Shown here: positions 1-9,700 of the stretch, piece after piece
How positions within the stretch are numbered: position 1 is the stretch's first letter
Layout: each line of letters begins with the position of its first letter
Origin: Polaromonas glacialis
GTDB lineage: Bacteria > Pseudomonadota > Gammaproteobacteria > Burkholderiales > Burkholderiaceae_C
Direction: 5' to 3'
DNA length: 64,000 nt
NCBI RefSeq assembly: GCF_000709345.1
Contig: NZ_KL448323.1
Coordinates: forward strand, 3,552,808 to 3,616,807
Notes under the pieces: generated by a model
What the model was told of the DNA's origin: nothing
Database searches by the model: none
Seen by the model: only the letters and a program-made list of their open reading frames with translations
Translations under genes and position numbers: made by a program

Positions 1-777
1 GGCGACGTCGCTCAGGCGAATCCTGCGGCCATCGCTCAGGGCAAGTTGCAGCGCGCCCAGTTCCTGCGCCGACTTGACCGTGGCCAGCGTGCGCACCGGT
101 TGCTCGCTGCCGCCTAAATCGGTGCGGCCGCCGGCGCTCTCTGTCTGCACCTGCTTGAGCTGGCGCGAGATGTCGGCGCTTGACGCGCCCAGCGCCTGCA
201 GTTTGGAGGCGTCCAGCGCCACGCGCACCTCGCGCGTCACGCCGCCGACGCGATTCACTGCGCCGACGCCGCGCACGGCCAGCAGCTTGCGCGCAATGTC
301 GTTGTCAACAAACCACGACAGCGCCTCGGCGTCCATGCGGGTTGAGGCAATCGTGAACGCCAAAATCGGCTGGCCGGCCAGTTCGACCTTGCTGACCACC
401 GGGTCGCGCAGGTCGGCGGGCAGGTCCGAGCGCACGCGCGCCACGGCCGAGCGCACGTCGTCCACCGCTTCCTGCACCGGCTTTTCAAGCCGGAATTCGG
501 CGGTGACGCTCACGCTGCCGTCCTGCACCTTGGTCATGATGTGTTTCAGGCCCTGCACCGTGGCGATCGAGTTCTCCAGCTTGCGGGCGACCTCGGTCTC
601 CAGCTGCGCGGGCGCCGCGCCCGGCAGCGAGGCCGAGACGCTGACCGTGGGCAAATCGATGTCGGGAAAGTTCTGCACCTTCATGGCGTTGAACGACAGC
701 ATGCCGCCAAACGTGAGCAGCACGAACAGCATCACCGCCGGAATCGGGTTCTTGATGGACCAGGAGGAGACGTTCAT
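1..777 (-). CDS. RND efflux permease, N-terminal part (truncated by window edge)
   Basis: The first 259 residues of an inner-membrane RND (AcrB/MexB, HAE1-type) drug-proton antiporter; the rest lies left of the window. The protein opens MNVSSWSIKNPIPAVMLFVL, the usual cytoplasmic N-terminus plus first membrane helix, followed by the porter-domain pattern NFPDIDLPTVSV and a stretch on VQGLKHIMTKVQDGSVSV. The ATG at 777 overlaps the stop of the upstream adaptor gene by 4 bases (ATGA), so the two are translationally coupled. With the adaptor and the outer-membrane channel it forms a tripartite pump. The substrate cannot be told from this fragment. Confidence 0.93.
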   Translation of the reverse strand, partial: MNVSSWSIKNPIPAVMLFVLLTFGGMLSFNAMKVQNFPDIDLPTVSVSASLPGAAPAQLETEVARKLENSIATVQGLKHIMTKVQDGSVSVTAEFRLEKPVQEAVDDVRSAVARVRSDLPADLRDPVVSKVELAGQPILAFTIASTRMDAEALSWFVDNDIARKLLAVRGVGAVNRVGGVTREVRVALDASKLQALGASSADISRQLKQVQTESAGGRTDLGGSEQPVRTLATVKSAQELGALQLALSDGRRIRLSDVA

Positions 778-1961
778 GGCGTTGCTCCGTTTTTAATAGC
801 TGTTGATGCAGGTGCAGCTTGCGGAGACGCCTGTTTTGACTCATTTTCCTGGACAACACGAACCAAGTCGCCATCGTTCAGGAAACCCGCGCCGTTGACA
901 ACGATGCGCGCATCTGCCGGCAGGCCAGACACCACATCGACGCGCTCGCCGGCCAGCCGCCCGGTCTGCACCTTGAGCTGGGTGACGCGGTTGCCCTCGC
1001 CCAGCCGGAACAGGTAGTTGAAGCCGTCGCGCACGACCAGCGCGCGCTGGGGGACGGTCAGGGCGTCGGTCGCGCCGAGTTCAAATTCGCCGCGCGCGAA
1101 CATGCCGGCCCTGGCGGTCGAGCCTTTGGCAGCAGCCGAGGGCAGATCGACATACACCAGCGCGGAGCGCGTCAGCGGATCGACGCTGGGCGCGACCATG
1201 CGGACACGGCCCTTCAACTCGCCGCCGCTGGCCGGCACCACGCTGACCGGCGTGCCGACGCCAATGCGGCCCAGTTCGGCCGAGGTGACTTCGGCGCGCC
1301 ACTCCAGCCGGCCCTGGCGGATCATGCGGAACAGTTCGGCGCCGCTGCCGACGACGGAACCCACGGTGGCGGTGCGCGCAGAGATCACGCCGCTGTCGGG
1401 CGCCAGCACCTGCGTCTGCCGGCCGCGCAACTGTTGCGCGCCGAGCACGGCCTGCGCGGCTTCGGCGCGCGCCCTGGCGGTTTTTTCCAGCGTCAGGTAC
1501 TGGTTGATCTGCTGCGCGCTCAGCGCGCCCGAGCTTTGCAGGCTGCGCGCGCGCTCGGCGTTGGCGGCGGCGTCGGCGGCGTTGGCCTGGGCTTCGAGCA
1601 GGCTGGCGCGTGCCTGCGCCACGTCGGCCTGCACGCTGTCGGTTGAGAACGTCGCCAGCACCTGCCCGGCCTTGACCACGTCGCCGACGTTGGCGCGCAC
1701 CTCGGTCAGCCGCAGGCCGGCCGACTCTGCGCCGATGACGGCTTCCTGCCAGGCGGCGATGTTGCCGTTGGCCACCAGCCGGATCGGCAGGCGGGTGGTT
1801 TGCGGCGTTTCGGCCGTGACGGTCAGGGCGGGCTTGGGCGCGGCCTGGGCCGGCTTCGCCGCCGCCTGCCGGCCGGGCGCGAGGAAGTAGTAAGCGCCGG
1901 CAGCGACCGCCAGCACGGCAATGGCGGCAACGATGACGGACTTGGTGGTGGGTTTGTTCAT
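774..1961 (-). CDS. RND efflux periplasmic adaptor (membrane fusion protein)
   Basis: A 395-aa AcrA/MexA-type adaptor that bridges the RND permease and the outer-membrane channel. Residues 8-27 form an uncleaved anchor or signal helix. A lipoyl-like half follows (GNIAAWQEAVIGAESAG, then VGDVVKAGQVLATFS), then an alanine-rich alpha-hairpin of about residues 105-190 (ARASLLEAQANAADAAANAE), then the second lipoyl half (VLAPDSGVISARTATVGSVV) and beta-barrel. It lies between the channel gene (142-bp gap) and the permease (4-bp overlap). The last residues, about ESKQASPQAAPASTAIKNG, are encoded by a diverged copy of repeat 1, so the C-terminal tail appears to have been recruited from a repeat. Confidence 0.94.
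   Translation of the reverse strand: MNKPTTKSVIVAAIAVLAVAAGAYYFLAPGRQAAAKPAQAAPKPALTVTAETPQTTRLPIRLVANGNIAAWQEAVIGAESAGLRLTEVRANVGDVVKAGQVLATFSTDSVQADVAQARASLLEAQANAADAAANAERARSLQSSGALSAQQINQYLTLEKTARARAEAAQAVLGAQQLRGRQTQVLAPDSGVISARTATVGSVVGSGAELFRMIRQGRLEWRAEVTSAELGRIGVGTPVSVVPASGGELKGRVRMVAPSVDPLTRSALVYVDLPSAAAKGSTARAGMFARGEFELGATDALTVPQRALVVRDGFNYLFRLGEGNRVTQLKVQTGRLAGERVDVVSGLPADARIVVNGAGFLNDGDLVRVVQENESKQASPQAAPASTAIKNGATP
790..848 (+). repeat. Repeat 1, copy A (diverged, inside adaptor C-terminus)
   Basis: A T-rich start, then AATAGCTGTTGATGCAGGTG, CAGCTTGCGGA and a CCTGTTTTGACTCATTTT tail. It aligns with the family layout seen intact at 36317 and 28831. It is read through in the minus strand as the last 20 or so codons of the adaptor. 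Confidence 0.6.
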
Positions 1962-2103
1962 GGTGGACAGTCAGTCAGGAAAATCAGGAAAACCAGGATA
2001 AGGGCCGGGGCAGGCGTTCACATCGCCATTCCCGCCTGCGCGGAATGGCGGAAGGATGTGAGGTCTTGCCACATGCTAAAAAAGAGAGCGGATAAGCCCG
2101 CCG

Positions 2104-3564
2104 CTAGGGCGCGTCGGCCGTGGCCTGCAGCGGCGCCAGCGCCGGCGTCCAGCCGCCGCCCAGCGCCCGGTACAGCGCGACGCCGGCGGCCTGGCGCTCC
2201 TGCGCCAGCGTCACGCGGTTGATTTGCGCCGCCAGCAGGGTGCGCCTGGCGTCTTCAAGCTGCAGCAGGCTGGCCAGCCCGTTGTTGTACAGCGCTTCGG
2301 TGCCGGTGAAGGCGGCGGTGTAGCCGTCCACCGCCGCCTGCGCATCGGCCTGGCGCGCGCCGGTGCTTTGCAGCGTGACCAGCGCTTCCTCGACTTCGCG
2401 CACCGCCTGGCGCACGCTGGCGCGGTACAGCGCGGCGGCTTCGGCGTAGCGCGCCTGCGCGGCGTCGGCGTTGGCGGCGCGCCGGCCGCCGTCGAACAGC
2501 GGCAGGCTCAGGGCCAGCGGGCCGATGGTCCAGGTGTCCAGCGTGACGCTGCTGCCGCCGGCGCGCAGGCCGGCCAGGCCGATGGCGCCGCTCAGCCCCA
2601 GCGCCGGGTAGCGCGCCGCCTGCGCGCTGCCGACATCCGCGCTGGCCGCCGCCACGTCGCGCCCGGCGCTGAACACGTCAGGCCGCTGTGCCAGCACTTC
2701 GGCGGGAATGAGTGCTACTGAAAACATAGCTGCTTGCGCCTGCTGCACCTGCGCAGGAGCCAGTTTTTGCCTTAAATCGGGCTCGGCGAGACCGCTCAGG
2801 GCGACCAGCGCCTTCAGGTCCAGCTCGCACAGCGCCGCCTGGCGCGTGCTCCGGCCGCGCGCCTCGGCGGCACTGGCCCGCGCCAGGGCGTCGGTGGCGG
2901 GCGCGGTAAAGCCCGCCTCGCGGCTCAGGCTGGAGATGCGCGCGGTTTCCTGGCGCGAGTCGGCGTCAAGCCGCGTCACGCCAGCCAGTTCACGGCAAGC
3001 GCGCAGGCTGTAATACTGGTTGGCCGTTTCGGCGGCCACCGACACGCGGGCTTCGTGCCACCGCGCATCGGCGCCCAGCAGGCGCTGCGTCGCGGCATCC
3101 AGTCCGGCGCGGTTGCCGCCCGCCAGGTCCAGCTCCCAGGCCGCCTGCAGCCCGGCCTGCGTGGTGGTGACCACCGGCACCAATCCTTCGGCGCTGGCCT
3201 GCTGCGAGCGGCCCCGGCTCAGGCTGGCCGAGGCGTCGAGCGACGGCAGCAGGGCGGCGCCGGCGGCCACCCGGGCGGCGCGCGCCTGCTCGATGCGCGA
3301 GCGGCTGGAGGCCACCGTCGGGCTGACGGCCTGCGCGGCGGCCACCAGTTCGGCCAGCAGCGGGTCGCCCTGCAGCTGCCACCACTGGCCCAGGTCGCTT
3401 AGCGATCCCTGGTGCGGCAGGGCCGCCTGCCACTGCGGCGGGACGGGCGCGGACACGGCAGGCGGCGCGGGCAGGGCAGCGCAGCCCGCCAGGACCAGTG
3501 CGCCGGCCATCGCCAACAGCGCTGCCGCTGCTGCGTGACCTCGGTCATTGTTTAACGTCTTCAT
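2104..3564 (-). CDS. RND efflux outer-membrane factor lipoprotein (NodT/OprM family)
   Basis: A 486-aa TolC-like outer-membrane channel. The N-terminus MKTLNNDRGHAAAAALLAMA leads to a lipobox LAGC (Cys about residue 28), so it is a lipoprotein of the OprM/NodT type. Two outer-membrane-efflux-protein repeats follow: PLLAELVAAAQAVSPTVASS near residue 70 and AQRPDVFSAGRDVAAASADV near residue 290. Both begin with the L/A-rich helix pattern of the family. It is the first gene of the operon channel-adaptor-permease. About 21 codons in the middle (VQQAQAAMFSVALIP) come from repeat 1 copy B, located just before the second repeat, where the family is variable. Confidence 0.94.
   Translation of the reverse strand: MKTLNNDRGHAAAAALLAMAGALVLAGCAALPAPPAVSAPVPPQWQAALPHQGSLSDLGQWWQLQGDPLLAELVAAAQAVSPTVASSRSRIEQARAARVAAGAALLPSLDASASLSRGRSQQASAEGLVPVVTTTQAGLQAAWELDLAGGNRAGLDAATQRLLGADARWHEARVSVAAETANQYYSLRACRELAGVTRLDADSRQETARISSLSREAGFTAPATDALARASAAEARGRSTRQAALCELDLKALVALSGLAEPDLRQKLAPAQVQQAQAAMFSVALIPAEVLAQRPDVFSAGRDVAAASADVGSAQAARYPALGLSGAIGLAGLRAGGSSVTLDTWTIGPLALSLPLFDGGRRAANADAAQARYAEAAALYRASVRQAVREVEEALVTLQSTGARQADAQAAVDGYTAAFTGTEALYNNGLASLLQLEDARRTLLAAQINRVTLAQERQAAGVALYRALGGGWTPALAPLQATADAP
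2713..2776 (+). repeat. Repeat 1, copy B (in-frame inside the outer-membrane factor)
   Basis: GCTACTGAAAACATAGCTGC then TTGCGCCTGCTGCACC, TGCGCAGGAGCC and a TTTTTGCCTTAAA end. The left arm GCTAC.GAA and the right end CTTAAA match copy D at 28831. The hairpin is GCGC...GCGC. It is translated on the minus strand without breaking the reading frame. Confidence 0.8.
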
Positions 3565-3674
3565 GCCTTGCTATCCTGCCGTTGCTGCGCACGTTGCAAA
3601 ACTGCTGATTGTGCAGGCGGCGCATGACCCTGCCGTGAACCCCGGTTCAGGCCAGGGCTAGCCAGCCACATTCC

Positions 3675-6629
3675 TTACACCGTCTTGAAGCTCGCCTCCC
3701 ACAGCGCCAGGATGGCGGCCTGCTCGGCCTGCAGGGCCGGCGGCATGACCTGCGTCGGCTCTTCGTTCAGGCGCGCGCGGTGCTGCACGCGCCGCAGTTC
3801 GCGGTAGGCGATGGCGGCGCGCTGGCCGACGCCGTCGGGCAGCAGGCCGGCGGTTTCGGCGCGTTGCAGCAGCGCGATGTTGCCGACGTTGTCAACCAGC
3901 TCGGGGTGCTGCGCGGCCTGCGACAGCACCAGGAACTGCACCGCGAATTCGGCATCGACCATGCCGCCGGGGCTGTGCTTAACATCGAACTTGCCACCCC
4001 GGACCGGGTGCGCGCCGCGCACTTTCAGGCGCATCTCGACGATTTCGCGGCTCAGCGCCTGCGGGTCGCGCGGCGCGGTGATCACCGCCCGGCGCACCTC
4101 GTCGAAGCGCTGGCGCAGCGACGCGCTGCCCAGCACGAAGCGGGCGCGCGTCATCGCCTGGTGTTCCCAGGTCCAGGCGGTGTTGCTGCCGCGCCGCTGC
4201 TGGTAGTTGGCATAGGCCTCGAACGGCGTGACCAGCAGGCCGGAATTGCCGTTGGGCCGCAGCGCGGTGTCGATCTCGTACAGGTCGCCTTCGGCGGTCT
4301 TCAGGGTCAGCCAGTTGATCAGCTTGCGCACGAAGCCGGCATACACCTCGGGCGCGCGCTCGTCGTCGTCGTCATAGACAAAGACAATGTCCAGGTCGCT
4401 GCCGTAGCCCAGTTCCTTGCCGCCCAGCTTGCCGTAGGCAATGATGGCGAAGCGCGGGTTTTCGCGGTGGCGGCTTTTCAGGTGCTGCCAGCACCAGTGC
4501 ACGGTGGTGTCCAGGATCACCTCGGCCAGCGCGCTCAGGTCGTCGGCGACCTGCTCGACGGTGAGCACGCCCTCGACATCGCGCGCCAGGGTGCGGAACA
4601 CCTCGACATGGTGGGCGCGGCGCAGCAGGCTCAGGCAGGTTTCCTCGTCATCCTCGCCGGTGCGCCGCAGCGACGCCAGGCGCTGCTGCAGGTCCCGGGA
4701 AAAGGCGCTGGCGTCAAAGCGCTCATGCATCAGCTCGTCGCTGGCGAGTTCGTCGATCACGCCGGGGTGCTGTATCAGGTAGCGCGCCGGCCATTTGGCC
4801 GCGCCGAGCAGCCGAAGCAGCCGTTCATGCACCGACGGGCGCTCCATCAGCAGCGCCAGGTAGCTCTCGCGCCGCAGCAGCGGCTCGATCCAGTCGATCA
4901 GCCGCAGCGCCGCCTCTTCGCTCACCCGGCCTTCGATCAGCCACTGGGCGGTCAGCTGCACCAGGCGGCTCAGGCGCGCGCGCGAATCCTCGCGCAGCGC
5001 CAGGATGCGCGGATGCTGGTGCCATGCGGCCAGCCGGCTCCTGAACAGCACCGGCCAGTCGGACGGCAGCTGCTCCAGCAGGTCGTCGAGCTGCTGGGCC
5101 GGCGAGGCGCCCTTGCGGCATCCCTTGCCCTTGCATTCGGGCTGGCCGCCCAGCAGGATGTCGAATTCGCCGGCGACCAGTTCGCGGTGCGTGTCCAGGT
5201 CATGCAGGAACAGGCAGGAGTTGGCATAACCCATGGTGGCGGCAATCCAGGCCAGGTCGTCGTCGCGGGTTGGCAGCACATGCGTCTGCTGGTCGTCCAG
5301 GTACTGGATGCGGTGCTCGACGCGGCGCAGGAATTCGTAGGCCCGGGCCATGGCGTCGGCGGTGTCCTGCGGCATCAGGCCGGCATGCGCGACGCGCTCA
5401 AGCGCCTCCAGCGTGGAGCGGGTGCGCAGCTCGGGGAACTGCCCGCCGCGCACCACCTGCAGCACCTGCACGGTGAATTCGATCTCGCGGATGCCGCCGC
5501 GCGACATCTTCACATCGTTGGCGCGTTCCGGATGGCCGGCGCAGCGCTTGGCCGCATGCTCGCGGATCTGCCGGTGCAGCACGCGCAGCGCATCGAACAC
5601 GCTGTAGTCGAGGTAGCGGCGAAAGACAAACGGCAGCACCGCGCCGCGCAAGGCCTGCGCCGAGCCGTCCTTGACGCTCTCAAACGGCGCGACGACCCGG
5701 CTCTTGAGCCAGGCAAAGCGCTCCCATTCGCGGCCCTGCGCCTGGAAGTATTCCTCCAGTGCGCTGAGCGAGACGGCGGCCGGACCGGAGTTGCCGTTGG
5801 GCCGCAGCGCCAGGTCCACCCGGAACACAAAGCCGTGCTCGGTCGCATCGCCGATCAGGCTGAACACCGCCCGGACCTGGCGCGCGAAATACTCGTGGTT
5901 GGAAATCTGCCCCCGGCCGTCAAGGCGGCCGGCGGTCTCGCCGTCGTGGTCATAGACATAGATCAGGTCGATGTCGCTGGACACATTGAGTTCGCGCGCG
6001 CCCAGCTTGCCCATGCCGACCACCCACATCCGCGCCGGTCCACCGCCGCTGGCCCGGGGCGCGCCGTGCTGTTCATCGAGCGCCGCCCGGGAGTGCCGCA
6101 TGGCCACGTCGAGCGCCAGTTCGGCCAACTCGGTCATGGCGCCGGTGATGACCTGCAGCGCAACGCCCACGGCCGGCACGCCGGCGGGCAGCGAACCAGC
6201 CTGCAGAGGGGGCAGAGCATCAGAAGAAGCGACAAGCGTGTCGGCACCGTCGCCCTGCAAGTTCCCGTCGCGGAACTGGCTTTGCCAGGCCGCAGGCGGG
6301 GCGGCCCCCTCGGGGGGCAGCGAACCACACAAAGTGGGGAGCGTGGGGGCTTTTTCACAGTCCAGCACCGCCAGCCGTTCCAGGACCAGCTGTCGCAGCA
6401 CGCGCAGCGCCGCGCCGGTGTCCAGTCCGCCGGCCAGCAGCGCGTCCAGCGTGGCCTGCATCGCCGGGCGCAGCGGCGCGCCGTCGGCCAGCAGCGGCAT
6501 CTGCTCGGCATAGCGGCGGCGAATGCGCTGGACATAGCGAGAATAAGACGCGGCATCCGGCGAGGAATCGGTGGGGGTCGGCCCTGCGGGAACGAGGGTT
6601 ATTGGACAGCCAGTCGAGGAATCAGTCAT
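3675..6629 (-). CDS. glnE: Bifunctional glutamine synthetase adenylyltransferase / adenylyl-removing enzyme
   Basis: A 984-aa cytosolic enzyme that adenylylates and deadenylylates glutamine synthetase in response to PII and glutamine. Two nucleotidyltransferase domains are visible. The N-terminal, adenylyl-removing domain has GMGKLGARELNVSSDIDLIY (about residues 205-225). The C-terminal adenylyltransferase domain has AYGKLGGKELGYGSDLDIVF (about 728-747). Each carries the G-S-D-x-D metal motif and is followed by a regulatory helical segment. A GTG one codon upstream (6632) is an alternative start. Residues 95-121 (including [20 protein letters not shown]) are encoded by repeat 2, an in-frame insertion before the first catalytic domain, and the next 35 residues are also low-complexity. 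It is divergent from yhdP. Confidence 0.97.
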   Translation of the reverse strand: MTDSSTGCPITLVPAGPTPTDSSPDAASYSRYVQRIRRRYAEQMPLLADGAPLRPAMQATLDALLAGGLDTGAALRVLRQLVLERLAVLDCEKAPTLPTLCGSLPPEGAAPPAAWQSQFRDGNLQGDGADTLVASSDALPPLQAGSLPAGVPAVGVALQVITGAMTELAELALDVAMRHSRAALDEQHGAPRASGGGPARMWVVGMGKLGARELNVSSDIDLIYVYDHDGETAGRLDGRGQISNHEYFARQVRAVFSLIGDATEHGFVFRVDLALRPNGNSGPAAVSLSALEEYFQAQGREWERFAWLKSRVVAPFESVKDGSAQALRGAVLPFVFRRYLDYSVFDALRVLHRQIREHAAKRCAGHPERANDVKMSRGGIREIEFTVQVLQVVRGGQFPELRTRSTLEALERVAHAGLMPQDTADAMARAYEFLRRVEHRIQYLDDQQTHVLPTRDDDLAWIAATMGYANSCLFLHDLDTHRELVAGEFDILLGGQPECKGKGCRKGASPAQQLDDLLEQLPSDWPVLFRSRLAAWHQHPRILALREDSRARLSRLVQLTAQWLIEGRVSEEAALRLIDWIEPLLRRESYLALLMERPSVHERLLRLLGAAKWPARYLIQHPGVIDELASDELMHERFDASAFSRDLQQRLASLRRTGEDDEETCLSLLRRAHHVEVFRTLARDVEGVLTVEQVADDLSALAEVILDTTVHWCWQHLKSRHRENPRFAIIAYGKLGGKELGYGSDLDIVFVYDDDDERAPEVYAGFVRKLINWLTLKTAEGDLYEIDTALRPNGNSGLLVTPFEAYANYQQRRGSNTAWTWEHQAMTRARFVLGSASLRQRFDEVRRAVITAPRDPQALSREIVEMRLKVRGAHPVRGGKFDVKHSPGGMVDAEFAVQFLVLSQAAQHPELVDNVGNIALLQRAETAGLLPDGVGQRAAIAYRELRRVQHRARLNEEPTQVMPPALQAEQAAILALWEASFKTV
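6270..6350 (-). repeat. Repeat 2, copy 1 (in-frame inside glnE)
   Basis: Reverse complement of the GC-rich element found after def, azlD and pyk. It includes the complement of GCCCCCACGCTC, the CCCCCGAGGGGG hairpin and the CTGGCAAAGCCAG palindrome. It is translated as part of GlnE with no frame break. Confidence 0.85.
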
Positions 6630-6703
6630 CACAACACTACTTCACAAACTTCGTGGTTCTGCGCCGGCCGGCCAAACCGTCGGCGGTCATAATTCTCGGG
6701 TCA

Positions 6704-9700
6704 ATGGAGCCCATCCCCATCAGCCCGTCCGCTTCCCCCGCCCTGCCATCCCCGCCGTCCCGGCGCCTGCGATGGATTGCCGTGGCCCTGCGCGGCCTGC
6801 TCTGGCTGGTGGCCACGGCCTGGCTGCTGTTCGGCCTGAGCTGGGGGGTGCTGCACGGCTGGATTGTGCCGCGAATTGCCGAGTTCCGTCCGCAGCTGGA
6901 AGCCCAGGCCAGCCGAGCGCTCGGCGTGCCGGTGCGCATCGGCCGCATCACCGGAAAATCGCTGGGCGCGATGCCCTCATTCGAGCTGCATGACGTGGTT
7001 TTGCTCGATGCCCACGGGCGCGAGGCGGTGCGCCTGCCGCATGTGCTGGGCGCGCTTTCCCCTTCCTCTCTGTGGGGGCTTGGCTTCGAGCAACTGGTGA
7101 TCGAGCGGCCCGAAGTCGATATTCGCCGCGCTGCCGACGGCAAGATCTTTGTCGGTGGCCTGGATGTCTCGAAAGACACCGAGACCGGCCACAGCGCGGT
7201 GGCCGACTGGCTGTTTTCGCAGACCGAATTTGTCGTGCGCGGCGGCACCTTGCGCTGGACCGACGAGATGCGGCCGGCGCCGCCGCTGGCCCTGGGCCAG
7301 GTGGACGCGGTGATGCGCAACGGCCGGCACCGCCACCTGATGCGGCTGGACGCGACGCCGCCGGCCGAATGGGGCGAGCGCTTCAGCCTGCGGGCGATCT
7401 TCCGGCAGCCGCTGCTGTCGCGGCGCAGCGGCGATTTCCTGAACTGGAGCGGACAGGTGTATGGCGAGTTTTCCCGGGTCGATGTGTCCCGCGTCCAGCA
7501 GTACGCCGGCCTGGAAAAGCTCGGCATCGCGCTGAACCGGGGGCAGGGCGCGCTGCGCGCCTGGTCCGACGTCAGCAAGGGAAAAGTCACCGGCGCGCTG
7601 GTCGATGTCGCGCTGCGCGATGTCGATGCCCGGCTGGGCGCCAAACTGGAGCCGCTGGCCTTCAACACCCTGGCCGGGCGCGTGGCGGCAAGCCAGCATG
7701 CTGGCGGATTCGACTTCAGCACCGAGGGCCTGCAGTTCAGCACCCGGGACGGCCTGCAGTGGCCGGGCGGCAACCTGGCGCTGGCGCATGCCAGCGGGTC
7801 ACGCGCAACGCCCGCACACACGACGCTCAAGGCTGACCGGCTGGACCTGGCCGCGCTGGCCCGGATTGCCGGCCGCCTGCCGCTGGAGCCGTCGGCGCAC
7901 GCGCTGGTGGCTTCTTTGGCGCCCCGGGGGCTGGTGGAAACACTGGACGCCCGCTGGCAGGGGCCGCTCGACGGCCCGTCGGCCTTTGCCGCCAAGGGCC
8001 GCGTGGCCGATTTGAGCGTTGCCGCGCTGCCGGCCGCCACCGCTGCCTCCGGCGCAGCGGCGGGCAGCGGCGCGCAGGCGGTTCCCGGGCGGCCCGGCCT
8101 GAGCGGCGCCACAGTCGACTTCAATCTCACGCAGGATGGCGGTCAGGCCGGCGTGAAGATGGTCAAAGGCGCGCTCGACCTGCCCGGGATTTTTGAAGAA
8201 TCCCGGCTGCCGCTGGACCAGCTGTCGGTGCAGGCGCAATGGAAAAGCGCGGGCGAAAAGATCGACCTGCAGCTGCGCGACCTGAAGTTTGAAAATGCCG
8301 ACGCGCAGGGCCAGGCGCAGGTCCGCTGGCGCACCGATGACGCTAGCGCCGGCCCGCCCGAAGCCGGCGAATCGGCCGACCGCCGCTTTCCCGGCATCCT
8401 GGACCTGCAGGGCAGCCTGAGCCGGGGCGACGGCAGCCGGGTACACCGCTACCTGCCGCTGGTGCTGGGCGACGAAGTTCGCCACTATGTGCAGGGTGCG
8501 GTGGTCAAGGGACAGGTCAGCGACGTGAAGTTCAAGGTCAAGGGGCCGGTCTGGCACCTTCCGTTTGCCGATGCGGCGCTGGGGGAGTTCCAGGTTTCGG
8601 CGAAAGTGCGCAACGGGCATCTTGTCTACGTTCCCAAGGCGCTGCAGCCGCCCGGCGCCGCGCCCTGGCCGGCGCTGACCGAACTGAACGGCGAACTGCT
8701 GTTCAGCCGGGCTTCGCTGGACATCAAGGTCGCCAGCGGCAAGGTCGCCGGCCTGCCGGGCCTGCAACTGCTCAAGGGCGAGGCGCGCATCGCCGACCTT
8801 GAACACCAGCCGGCGGTGGAGGTGGCGGTGGACGTCAAGGGCGCCCTGTCGGATGCGCTGGGCTTTGTCAACACCTCGCCCCTTGGCGCGATGACGGAGC
8901 ATGCCCTGGCGGGCGCAACCGCGAGCGGCGCAGCCGACTACCGTTTTCGCCTGCGCCTGCCGATCGACGACATCGACAAATCAACCGTCGAGGGCACGGT
9001 GACGCTGCCGGGCAATGACCTGCGCTTCCTTGCGCAGGCGCCGCTGCTCAGCCAGGTCAAGGGCGTGGTGAACGTGACCGACCAGGGTTTCAGCGTGGCC
9101 GGCGCGCAGGCGCGGCTGCTCGGCGGCGAGGTCCGGATCGACGGCGGAACACGGTCGCTGGCGCCAGCCGCCGGTCCCAGAACCAGCGTCGCCTTCAAGG
9201 CGCAGGGCACGGTGACCGCCGACGGGCTGCGCCAGGCAACGGAACTCGGGCTGGCGCCCGGCGTGGCCGCGCACATCAGCGGCAGCACCGCCTACAGCGC
9301 CACGCTGGGGTTCCGGCAGGGCATGCCCGAGGTCATGGTGTCGAGCAGCCTGCAGGGCATGGCGCTGAACCTGCCGGCGCCGCTGGCCAAGACGGCCGAA
9401 GCGGCCTTGCCGCTGCGCTTTGAAAGTCAGCTGGTGGCCAGTTCGATGGACGCCGGCCAGAGGCTGCAGGACCAGCTGTCGCTCAGCATCGGTCGGGTTG
9501 CGGCCATCAGTTACCTGCGCGACCTCAGCGGCAGCGGCGCGCGCGTGGTCCGGGGCAGCATAGCCGTGGGGCTGGACGCCGGCGAATCGACGCCGGCGCC
9601 GGAAAACGGCGTGGGCGCCCATGTCAACCTGCCGGTGCTGGACCTGGATGCCTGGGAAGTCATCCTGGGCCAGGCCACCGGCGCCAGCGTGGCCCAGCCG

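Noticed and set aside
3780..6692. A 970-codon open frame antisense to glnE
   Set aside because: Same cause. The sense frame is GlnE along its full length.
6602..6703. A longer start for yhdP
   Set aside because: It would overlap the glnE start and adds 34 residues with no match to the family start. The ATG at 6704 is more likely.
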